Of a DNA stretch of 15,537 bases, positions 5,995 through 11,926 are shown piece by piece. The stretch lies in contig DQTM01000082.1 of the NCBI GenBank assembly GCA_015662785.1, positions 1 through 15,537 on the forward strand. Reading direction: 5' to 3'. The notes under the pieces were generated by a model that searched no databases, was not told the DNA's origin, and saw nothing but the letters and a program-made list of their open reading frames with translations. The DNA comes from Sulfurospirillum arcachonense (GTDB taxonomy: Bacteria > Campylobacterota > Campylobacteria > Campylobacterales > Sulfurospirillaceae). Numbering within the stretch: position 1 is the first letter of the stretch; every line of letters starts with the position of its first letter. Made by a program: the position numbers and the translations under genes.

Positions 5995-6306
5995 ATGAAC
6001 AGATTAAGCCACTATTTTTTATCCCTCATGTTTTTGTTATTATCTATTTTTAGTCTACAAACTCTTTACATGTACACTACTACAAACTACAATATAACAA
6101 GTAAAAACAACTTCGTCAAGATAATAGGGTTACCTGATTTAGCTATATCAAATGAAGCTCATTTTGTAAGGCATAGAAGTTTAAGCGATACTTTTTCTCT
6201 TTTTAGTAATGGACCCGAACTATTGGAGTATTTTCCTTCAACCTTTACGTATAATTACAGTCATAACTATAAAAACACCCATTCAAGGATAGAAATTGGA
6301 AAGTAA
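5995..6306 (+). CDS. Small membrane-anchored or exported protein of unknown function
   Basis: I do not recognise this 103-residue protein. It starts with a long hydrophobic segment (residues 6-27) that is a membrane anchor or signal peptide. The rest is polar and aromatic, rich in Asn, Ser, His and Tyr (His at 56, 59, 90 and 95), with no cysteine. It begins 5 nt after a perfect TATAAT without a ribosome binding site. The last 11 nt overlap the ABC permease gene, so it is most likely a periplasmic partner of that transporter. A TACATGTA word lies at 6067-6074, read here as Y-M-Y, the third reading frame for that word. Confidence 0.7.
   Translation: MNRLSHYFLSLMFLLLSIFSLQTLYMYTTTNYNITSKNNFVKIIGLPDLAISNEAHFVRHRSLSDTFSLFSNGPELLEYFPSTFTYNYSHNYKNTHSRIEIGK
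6067..6074. repeat. TACATGTA word in the small anchored-protein gene (inverted)
   Basis: CTCTTTACATGTA is the exact reverse complement of the 13-mer. Here it is read TLYMY, the third possible reading frame. Confidence 0.7.
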
Positions 6307-7483
6307 AATAAATCATTTTATGATAGGATTTGCAATAAGTTCTATTTTACGTAGAGGAGTAAAAAGTTTTTTTACACTTTTTATATTTACTAGTCTGATT
6401 TTTTTACTCTCATCGATTCTGTTTATATCAAACTCTATAAAAGCGGAGTTAGGATTTACACTCAAATCTTTACCTGAAATAACAATACAAAAGCTTCAAG
6501 CAGGGCGTCATACGAATATAGGTATAAACAGAATAGACAAACTACTAGAGTTTCATGGCGTAGTAAGTGCCATACCAAGAACTTGGGGTTATTACTATTT
6601 TGAAAAAGCTGGAGTTAATTTCTCAGTAGTAGGTATAGACTCTTTTGACAAACAGTATAAAAATAGTTTTGAGAGTTTTGTAGAAGATGTAGATTTTGAT
6701 GAACTCAGTAAAAACTCTTCTATGATTGTTGGAGTTGGTGTTAAAAAAGCACTCAATGACAACTACTACAAAGATTATTTTAACTTTGTAAAACCAGATG
6801 GAGAATTACAAAAAGTCACAATAGCCTCAACATTTAAATCATCTACTTCGCTTGAATCAAATGATATAATTCTTATGCCAAGGGATATGGTTTTAGATAT
6901 ATTTGGTATGAATGAAAATGAAGCAACCGATATAGTTTTGAGTGTAGCAAATCCTGAAGAAATTCCAACCATCATAGAAAAGATAAGAAACTTATATCCA
7001 GATACAAGAGTAATAACCCAAAATGATTTACGTGTTAGTTATCAAAATATTTTCGATTACAAAAGTGGAATGTTTTTAGCTCTTTTTATTATATCAGCAT
7101 TTACTTTTTTTATGATTGTTTATGATAAAGCAAGTGGGTTAAGTAGTGAAGAGAAAAAAGAGATAGGTATACTTAAAGCTATAGGATGGAAAATAGATGA
7201 TATTTTGAAAGAGAAGTTTTATGAAGCATTTATTATCTCTTTTCTTGCGTTTCTAAGTGCAATTATCTTAGCTCTATTTTTTGTATACACCCTAGAAGCT
7301 CCATTGATAAAAGATATTTTTATTGGCTATTCTAGGCTAAAACCTACTTTTGATTTACCATTTGTATTTGACTTTCAAACAGTATTTTTACTCTTTTTTC
7401 TTACAATTCCACTATATTTAGCAGCTATTATAATTCCATCTTGGAGAGTGGCTAGTATGGACGCAGACGAGGTAATGAGATGA
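6296..7483 (+). CDS. FtsX/MacB-type ABC transporter permease
   Basis: Inner-membrane permease of 395 residues with the MacB/LolE/FtsX layout: one TM helix at about 25-46, a large periplasmic domain at about 50-255, then three TM helices near 257-276, 311-333 and 362-381. The coupling-helix segment EEKKEIGILKAIGW at 285-298 is a hallmark of this type-VII ABC fold, as is the closing IPSWRVASMDADEVMR. I keep the TTG start at 6296 because AAGGA lies 6 nt upstream; the next ATG (6320) has no ribosome binding site. Proteins of this fold act as mechanotransmitters for lipoproteins, peptides or efflux rather than classical channels. The ATPase follows with an ATGA overlap. Confidence 0.88.
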   Translation: MESKINHFMIGFAISSILRRGVKSFFTLFIFTSLIFLLSSILFISNSIKAELGFTLKSLPEITIQKLQAGRHTNIGINRIDKLLEFHGVVSAIPRTWGYYYFEKAGVNFSVVGIDSFDKQYKNSFESFVEDVDFDELSKNSSMIVGVGVKKALNDNYYKDYFNFVKPDGELQKVTIASTFKSSTSLESNDIILMPRDMVLDIFGMNENEATDIVLSVANPEEIPTIIEKIRNLYPDTRVITQNDLRVSYQNIFDYKSGMFLALFIISAFTFFMIVYDKASGLSSEEKKEIGILKAIGWKIDDILKEKFYEAFIISFLAFLSAIILALFFVYTLEAPLIKDIFIGYSRLKPTFDLPFVFDFQTVFLLFFLTIPLYLAAIIIPSWRVASMDADEVMR

Positions 7484-8163
7484 TAGAATGCAAAAATTTA
7501 ACTAAAATATTTAACAAAAATAAAAATGATGAACATACAGCTCTAAAAAATATAAATTTAGAGTTTAAAGCTGGAGAAATTATAGTTTTAAAAGGGGCAA
7601 GTGGTAGTGGTAAAAGTACGCTTCTTGCACTCATAGCAGCTCTAAGTAAACCAAATGATGGAGAAGTAATTGTCAACAATAAACGTATATCTAAAATGCC
7701 TGACAATTTCACCTCACTTTTTAGAAGAGAAAACATAGGTTTTATATTTCAAAAATATAACTTAATCCCAACACTAAGTGTAAAAGACAATATGATTTTG
7801 CCACTTATCCCTTCTAATCCAGATGAAAAAGTTCTTGAAACAGCTATAGATAAACTTTTGGAAAAATTTTCTATGGAGAGTAAAAAGAACATACTTGTAA
7901 AACAACTCTCAGGGGGAGAGCAACAACGTGTTGCAATTTCACGTGCACTTATAAATAATCCTAAAATCATTATAGCAGATGAACCAACAGCAAATTTAGA
8001 TGGAAAACTCTCACTTGATTTTATTAAGATTATAGAACAGTTAAAAAATGCTTCAACAACTATAGTTATTGCTACACACGATCCTCTATTTTTTGATTTA
8101 GATTTTGTCGATAAGATAGTTGAACTTAAAAATGGAGAGGTTATAGATGTTATTAACTCCTGA
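7480..8163 (+). CDS. ABC transporter ATP-binding protein (MacB/LolD type)
   Basis: This 227-residue ATPase is complete. Walker A GASGSGKS is at 39-46, the Q-loop Q91 is in FIFQKYNLIP, the signature LSGGEQQR is at 143-150, Walker B IIIADEP at 163-169, the D-loop follows in TANLD, and the H-loop H200 is in ATHDP. The LolD/MacB subfamily pairs with FtsX-type permeases, matching the gene before it, with which it shares an ATGA stop/start overlap. The next gene starts 17 nt before its stop. The substrate is unknown; the adjacent NosL-family genes raise the possibility of copper-protein or lipoprotein traffic, which is inference. Confidence 0.93.
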   Translation: MIECKNLTKIFNKNKNDEHTALKNINLEFKAGEIIVLKGASGSGKSTLLALIAALSKPNDGEVIVNNKRISKMPDNFTSLFRRENIGFIFQKYNLIPTLSVKDNMILPLIPSNPDEKVLETAIDKLLEKFSMESKKNILVKQLSGGEQQRVAISRALINNPKIIIADEPTANLDGKLSLDFIKIIEQLKNASTTIVIATHDPLFFDLDFVDKIVELKNGEVIDVINS

Positions 8164-9109
8164 AGTCATCGCGATACTTATACTTGATACTATATTTTTA
8201 CTTTTTGCTTGTTTTGCTTTTTATATAAGTATTCCAATAGCCTTAAAATGGGATATAAACTCAACAAGTGCATTCCAATATGGTCTCGAGAAAAAAGCCA
8301 TTCTAGTCGCTACGATTATAAAATATATTTTTGTATTAAAACTTCCTCTATTTCTATTTTTCATATTTACTTCAGATAAAATCTCAGGTGTAATCACCGG
8401 AGCTATGTGTGCTGCTGGAGTTGTAAACTCTGTCGATTTTGGACTTTCTCTTTTTATATTTAAAATCTTAAATCTTTATATATTTGGTTTTTGGTTATTT
8501 TTACATACTGAAGATATGAAAGATGAAAAACTGAAATTTACAAAACTGAAATTTACCATTTTTATAGTAGCATTTTTACTTTTAATAACAGAGATTTTTT
8601 ATGAAATCTCTTTTTTTACTTCTTTAGATGTTGATAAAATTGTAAGTTGTTGTGGAACTCTTTTTTCAGCAGCTTCAACTTCAACAATATCTTTTATCTT
8701 TGATATAAGTAATCCTGTGATTGTAACTGCATTCTATATAACATTTGCTCTATATCTAATTACTTTTTTCTTGAAAAAAGAGTCTCTATTTTTAGCTTCA
8801 AATATACTCTTCTTTATAGTGTCAGTTTTATCTTTAATACTATTTTTTGGAACATATATATATGAGTTACCAACTCATCACTGCCCGTTTTGCTTTTTAC
8901 AAAAAGATTATTATTATGTTGGTTATGCTCTTTATATTACACTTTTCATTGGAACATTTATTGGTATTAGTGGGTCTATATTAAGTATCCTAAAACCTGA
9001 ATTTTCACAAAATTACTACAGAACTTCTCTTATATTTAATATACTTTATACACTAATAGTAAGTGTTTATCCTGTAGTGTTTTATATACGAAATGGGGTT
9101 TGGCTTTAA
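8147..9109 (+). CDS. Polytopic membrane protein with CC and HCPFC thiol motifs
   Basis: I do not recognise a named family for this 320-residue protein. It has about eight hydrophobic helices spanning most of its length. Three features stand out: a paired cysteine in VSCCGTLFS (168-169), THHCPFCFLQKDYYYVGY at 243-260 (H244, H245, C246, C249), and C88 in GAMCAAG. The CPFCFLQK stretch recalls the CxxC...Q(R/K) region of DsbB/VKOR-type quinone-linked thiol oxidoreductases, and vicinal Cys/His pairs could alternatively bind copper or heme. It overlaps the ATPase gene by 17 nt, so it should function with that transporter. Its stop codon abuts, with no spacer, the stop of the convergent NosL-family gene. 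Confidence 0.75.
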   Translation: MLLTPEVIAILILDTIFLLFACFAFYISIPIALKWDINSTSAFQYGLEKKAILVATIIKYIFVLKLPLFLFFIFTSDKISGVITGAMCAAGVVNSVDFGLSLFIFKILNLYIFGFWLFLHTEDMKDEKLKFTKLKFTIFIVAFLLLITEIFYEISFFTSLDVDKIVSCCGTLFSAASTSTISFIFDISNPVIVTAFYITFALYLITFFLKKESLFLASNILFFIVSVLSLILFFGTYIYELPTHHCPFCFLQKDYYYVGYALYITLFIGTFIGISGSILSILKPEFSQNYYRTSLIFNILYTLIVSVYPVVFYIRNGVWL

Positions 9110-10042
9110 TTATTCGCTTAAGTCTAATTTGTAAACTTCTGTTTCAATAATATCTTCAAATTTAATTAATTTACCTTTATGGTCAATTTTAAAAGTTTTA
9201 GCATCATCTTCATCCTCAAAAGGGATAAGTTCATGTCCCATAGGTCCATAAATATCACTTCTAATCACATAAAAAGCAGTTCTTCCATCAATCGCTTTTT
9301 GACTATAATAATCTGTTACAAGTATCTTTGTTATGTTTTCTATTTTTGAAGTTTTATAATCTCCCCACTTCATAGGATTAAAATAAAACTTCATCAAATC
9401 TTTCACTCCATCGAAAGAATATCGATGTTCATGATCACCATGTTTATAAAATATTTGTGCAGCCCATCTTGGATATTTATATGTAAACATTCCACATACT
9501 GGACATTTCTCATCTTCACGTACTTTAACTTTGCTCTCTTTAGAGACTGCTCCACCTTCTCTTTTAACATCCCAAAGATATACTGCTGTTGCATGAAGAT
9601 AATTCTCTTTTTTTAAATCACATATATTTTGTAATTCTTCTTTTAAATCACTTATCTCTAAAAATTCATTGACATCTATATCTTGTGGACATCTTTTTTT
9701 ATAAAGTTTTTTACCCATAGGATATGCTCTTTTTTTATAAACAACTCTCATAAGTTTTAATTTTGCTTTTAAAGATTTTTGTGCATTTACAAAATCACTG
9801 TCATTAACATCTATGTATGTTTTTGTCTCTATATCATACTTTTTAATGTCATAAACACCATATTCTTTCATATCGATTAAAAGTGCATAGACAGAGCTAT
9901 ACACTCTTTTTGCATCATTGGCTTCTAGTTTTGCACTATAAGATGTACTCAAATTTTCCGATATTTTAAGCCCAGTAATTGGACACCATGGCGAAGCAAA
10001 AAGTATGCCTGATAAAAGCATCATTATAATTATATTTTTCAT
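9110..10042 (-). CDS. Exported NosL-family protein: degenerate NosL, two-Cys domain, intact NosL
   Basis: This 310-residue exported protein has a signal peptide at residues 1-17. After it comes CPITGL (20-25), a degraded form of the NosL CxxCGM site, followed by a NosL-like stretch to about 95. A two-cysteine domain follows, with MGKKLYKKRC at 109-118 and C141. A complete NosL domain has CPVCGM at 180-185, then a HGDHEHRYSF loop, VTDYY, and RTAFYVI at 254-260. NosL is a periplasmic Cu(I)-binding maturation protein for nitrous oxide reductase. The ATG at 10042 is chosen over an upstream TTG because it starts a clean signal peptide. It lacks a ribosome binding site and sits 5 nt from a TAAAAT. 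The gene is divergent from another NosL-family gene. Confidence 0.85.
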   Translation of the reverse strand: MKNIIIMMLLSGILFASPWCPITGLKISENLSTSYSAKLEANDAKRVYSSVYALLIDMKEYGVYDIKKYDIETKTYIDVNDSDFVNAQKSLKAKLKLMRVVYKKRAYPMGKKLYKKRCPQDIDVNEFLEISDLKEELQNICDLKKENYLHATAVYLWDVKREGGAVSKESKVKVREDEKCPVCGMFTYKYPRWAAQIFYKHGDHEHRYSFDGVKDLMKFYFNPMKWGDYKTSKIENITKILVTDYYSQKAIDGRTAFYVIRSDIYGPMGHELIPFEDEDDAKTFKIDHKGKLIKFEDIIETEVYKLDLSE

Positions 10043-10047
10043 AATCA

Positions 10048-10053
10048 ATTTTA
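10048..10053 (-). promoter_or_regulatory. TAAAAT -10 element 5 nt before the ATG at 10042 (leaderless-type start)
   Basis: On the minus strand TAAAAT ends exactly 5 nt upstream of the ATG, and no ribosome binding site is present. The hexamer overlaps the left arm of the TTAACAAA inverted repeat (10051-10068), so a protein bound there would block RNA polymerase. Confidence 0.4.
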
Positions 10054-10068
10054 ACAAATCTTTGTTAA
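10051..10068. promoter_or_regulatory. Inverted repeat TTAACAAA-TC-TTTGTTAA, probable operator
   Basis: A perfect 8-bp-arm dyad in the gap between two divergent NosL-family genes. TTAAC/GTTAA arms are typical of CRP/FNR-family regulators of Campylobacterota; NssR of Campylobacter recognises TTAAC-N4-GTTAA. The arms here are 8 nt apart rather than 4, so it is related in sequence but not the same site. Three further TTAAC/GTTAA words follow within 40 bp. Confidence 0.5.
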
Positions 10069-10086
10069 TTCTACGTTAATAACAGA

Positions 10087-10108
10087 GATTTAACAAAGAT
10101 TTAACAAA
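10087..10108 (+). repeat. Tandem 11-bp direct repeat GATTTAACAAA x2
   Basis: Two exact head-to-tail copies (10087-10097 and 10098-10108). One helical turn of spacing puts both TTAACAAA half-sites on the same DNA face, 8 nt before the TACAAT at 10116. They share the TTAACAAA core with the dyad at 10051-10068. Confidence 0.55.
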
Positions 10109-10115
10109 AAATTAA

Positions 10116-10121
10116 TACAAT
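10116..10121 (+). promoter_or_regulatory. Probable -10 element for the NosL-family gene at 10149
   Basis: TACAAT within TTAATACAATAG lies 27 nt before the ATG, leaving a short leader with a strong AAGGAG ribosome binding site. The tandem TTAACAAA repeats occupy the -35 region, suiting regulation from there. Confidence 0.5.
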
Positions 10122-10148
10122 AGAACTTAATTACTTTAAGGAGAAAAA

Positions 10149-10850
10149 ATGAAAAAGATGTTACTTATTTTAGTTAGTCTTGCTATGGTTTGTGTTGCTG
10201 CAGAGGTAGCCAAGCCTAAGAAGGCCATGAAGAACTTTAGAGCTGTCCCTATGGAAAAAGCACAATTGCTACAAGAAGGAAAAGGAAAAGCATATTGCTC
10301 TGTTTGTGGTATGACTCTACCTATGTTCTATAAAACAAACCATGCTGCAAAAGTGAATGGTAAAACACACCAATACTGTTCAATTCACTGTATGATTGAA
10401 GAAGCTATGACAAATGGCAAAGAAGTTGTAGATGCGAAAGTTGTAGAAACTAATACTCTTAAATTCATAACCTCACAAGATGCTTTCTATGTAGTTGGTT
10501 CGAAAAAACCAGGTACAATGTCACCTGTTAGCAAATATGCTTTTGGAACAAAAGAAACTGCAGAAAAATTTGCAGAAAAATTTGGTGGAAAAGTCATGAG
10601 CTATGCTGAAACTTCTAAAATCGTAAAAGGTGGAATGAAAAAAGCTATCGGAATGATTAAAAAGAGACAAGCAAAAGCTGCTAAAATGGGAGAAAAAGTT
10701 TACAAAAAAATGTGTAAACAAACTGACAAAAGATTTGCAAATGCTGCTGAAGCAAAATCATACCTAAAAGAGCATAAACTATGCGGAAAACTCAAAGGTA
10801 AACCATTTCAACAAGTTGGACTTTTCTTAGCAGGAAAAGGCAATAAATAA
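10149..10850 (+). CDS. Exported NosL-family protein with C-terminal two-Cys domain
   Basis: This 233-residue protein has a signal peptide at residues 1-18. The NosL domain carries CSVCGM at 50-55, then HQYCSIHC with C77 and C81, and the downstream NosL pattern SQDAFYVVGS at 109-118. The CSVCGM...CSIHC pairing also resembles TRASH/NosL heavy-metal sites. The C-terminal domain has MGEKVYKKMC at 180-189 and C212, matching the two-Cys domain of the divergent neighbour (9110-10042). It looks like a class I cytochrome c N-terminus but has no CxxCH, so no heme attachment is expected. The protein is unusually Lys-rich. A strong AAGGAG ribosome binding site precedes the ATG, and an intrinsic terminator follows, so it appears monocistronic. 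Periplasmic copper or sulfur-metal handling for NosZ is the likely role. Confidence 0.85.
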   Translation: MKKMLLILVSLAMVCVAAEVAKPKKAMKNFRAVPMEKAQLLQEGKGKAYCSVCGMTLPMFYKTNHAAKVNGKTHQYCSIHCMIEEAMTNGKEVVDAKVVETNTLKFITSQDAFYVVGSKKPGTMSPVSKYAFGTKETAEKFAEKFGGKVMSYAETSKIVKGGMKKAIGMIKKRQAKAAKMGEKVYKKMCKQTDKRFANAAEAKSYLKEHKLCGKLKGKPFQQVGLFLAGKGNK

Positions 10851-10857
10851 CTTTTAT

Positions 10858-10885
10858 AAGCACTCTTTGAAAAGAGTGCTTTTTT
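10858..10885 (+). terminator. Intrinsic terminator after the NosL-family gene
   Basis: AAGCACTCTT, a TGAA loop and AAGAGTGCTT form a long perfect stem directly followed by a run of Ts, starting 8 nt after the stop codon. This is a textbook rho-independent terminator. Confidence 0.9.
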
Positions 10886-10888
10886 AGG

Positions 10889-10894
10889 TAAAAT
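10889..10894 (+). promoter_or_regulatory. TAAAAT -10 element 5 nt before the ATG at 10900 (leaderless-type start)
   Basis: TAAAATTCTCTATG has the hexamer exactly 5 nt before the start codon and no ribosome binding site. It lies directly behind the preceding terminator, where a new promoter is needed. Confidence 0.45.
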
Positions 10895-10899
10895 TCTCT

Positions 10900-11367
10900 A
10901 TGAAAAACAAAAAATTCTTTAAATTACTACTTTTAGAAATTATAGCAGTTGCTGGGATATTTACCTACTTTTTTGTAGATAGTGCAGATGTATACAAACT
11001 ATTCATGGGCAATACACAGTTTTATGCTCAATCACCTTCATGCAATCTACATATAAACTCATGTAGTGCTGACATACCACAAATAGGCTCATTTGAGTTC
11101 GATATAGAACCCAAAAGCATTCCTCTCATGGAAACACTTACTTTCACAATAAAAACAAAAAAAGATATATATACAGATGAGTTAGACCTACATATATACG
11201 CAACCAACATGAACATGGGGTACCATAGTTTTAAAATGAAAAAAATATCTGAAAACACATATGAAGCCAAAGGAATTTTACCAACTTGTACAGTTGGTGG
11301 TATGATTTGGAATGCTGAAGTAGTTGATGGAAACAAGGGTGGTCTTTTTACTTTTAAAACACGCTAA
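10900..11367 (+). CDS. Small membrane-anchored YtkA/FixH-like protein with Met, His and Cys residues
   Basis: This 155-residue protein has an N-terminal hydrophobic helix (residues 8-26) that is an anchor or uncleaved signal. The exported part looks like an Ig-like beta-sandwich of the YtkA/FixH sort: YATNMNMGYHSFKMK at 100-114, followed by TYEAKGILPTCTVGGMIWNAEV at about 120-141, echoes their MNM...LP...G.W pattern. Potential copper ligands include C48, H51, C55, M104, M106, H109, M113, C130 and M135. It stands between a terminated NosL-family gene and the nos operon, so a copper-chaperone role in the periplasm is a fair inference. It starts without a ribosome binding site 5 nt after a TAAAAT and is followed by a bidirectional terminator. 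Confidence 0.7.
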   Translation: MKNKKFFKLLLLEIIAVAGIFTYFFVDSADVYKLFMGNTQFYAQSPSCNLHINSCSADIPQIGSFEFDIEPKSIPLMETLTFTIKTKKDIYTDELDLHIYATNMNMGYHSFKMKKISENTYEAKGILPTCTVGGMIWNAEVVDGNKGGLFTFKTR

Positions 11368-11376
11368 CCTCTTAAA

Positions 11377-11397
11377 AGGCACCCAAAAAGGGTGCTT
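11377..11397. terminator. Bidirectional terminator between convergent genes
   Basis: GCACCC, a 5-A loop and GGGTGC form a stem of 6 strong pairs plus flanking G-U and A-T pairs. It lies between the stops at 11367 and 11402. On the minus strand the stem is followed by CTTTT, on the plus strand by TTCT, so it fits the minus-strand operon better. Confidence 0.75.
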
Positions 11398-11401
11398 CTA
11401 G

Positions 11402-11926
11402 CTAATAAAACCTATGAATTTCTTCCATAATATTTGAAAACTCTATATCATCACCCTTCTCTTTTAAAAACATAATCAAGTACTTTTCACTCTCTTCAAC
11501 ACCTGACTCTTTTTCTATCTCTAAAAGCTCTTTATAAAGCTTAGCTATAACTTCTATTACAAACTTTGAGATACTCTTTCTTGACGCAGTATAACCTATA
11601 ATCTTACCAGTATCAGTATCTCTCCTTGATTCAAACTCTGTAAAAATCCAATAATATCTTCCATCTTTTGCCAAGTTTTTAACAACGGCATTTATGTTTT
11701 TACCTTGAGAGATAGTTTCCCATAAAAGTTTAAATACCACACGAGGCATATCAGGATGACGGATAATAGAGTGAGGTTTTCCTATAAGTTCTTCTTTAGA
11801 ATATCCTGCAACTTCCATAAAATAGTCATTACAAAATGTAATTTTCCCTTTTTCGTCTGTTTCACTAACAATATATCTTTTGGGATCTAGTTCTATCTCT
11901 TCATCTATTGGTATTGGTTTAGACAT
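11402..11926 (-). CDS. Stand-alone PAS-domain sensor, CetB/Aer-PAS-like
   Basis: This 174-residue soluble cytoplasmic protein has one PAS domain at about residues 15-118. Landmarks are ITFCNDYFMEVAGYSKEELIG, IIRHPDMP at 54-61, WETISQGK, YYWIFTE at 91-97 and GYTASRKSIS at 111-120. The HPDMP and YYW segments are those of Aer-type PAS domains, which bind FAD. In Campylobacter, CetB is a similar-sized free PAS protein that works with the membrane transducer CetA in energy taxis. No CetA-like gene is in the window. The ATG shares a base with the nosL3 stop (TAATG), so this is the last gene of the nos operon. A link from N2O respiration to taxis or redox sensing is inference. Confidence 0.85.
   Translation of the reverse strand: MSKPIPIDEEIELDPKRYIVSETDEKGKITFCNDYFMEVAGYSKEELIGKPHSIIRHPDMPRVVFKLLWETISQGKNINAVVKNLAKDGRYYWIFTEFESRRDTDTGKIIGYTASRKSISKFVIEVIAKLYKELLEIEKESGVEESEKYLIMFLKEKGDDIEFSNIMEEIHRFY

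Noticed and set aside
9403..9616. Overlapping frames on both strands inside the NosL-family gene
   Set aside because: The NosL frame here contains CPVCGM and the full family pattern, so the others are shadows.
10051..10068. Canonical NssR site
   Set aside because: The NssR site has 4 nt between TTAAC and GTTAA; here there are 8, so I only claim a related half-site.
10680..10850. C-terminus of the 10149 protein as a c-type cytochrome
   Set aside because: GEKVYKKMC looks like a cytochrome c start, but there is no CxxCH heme-binding motif, and the next Cys is 23 residues on.
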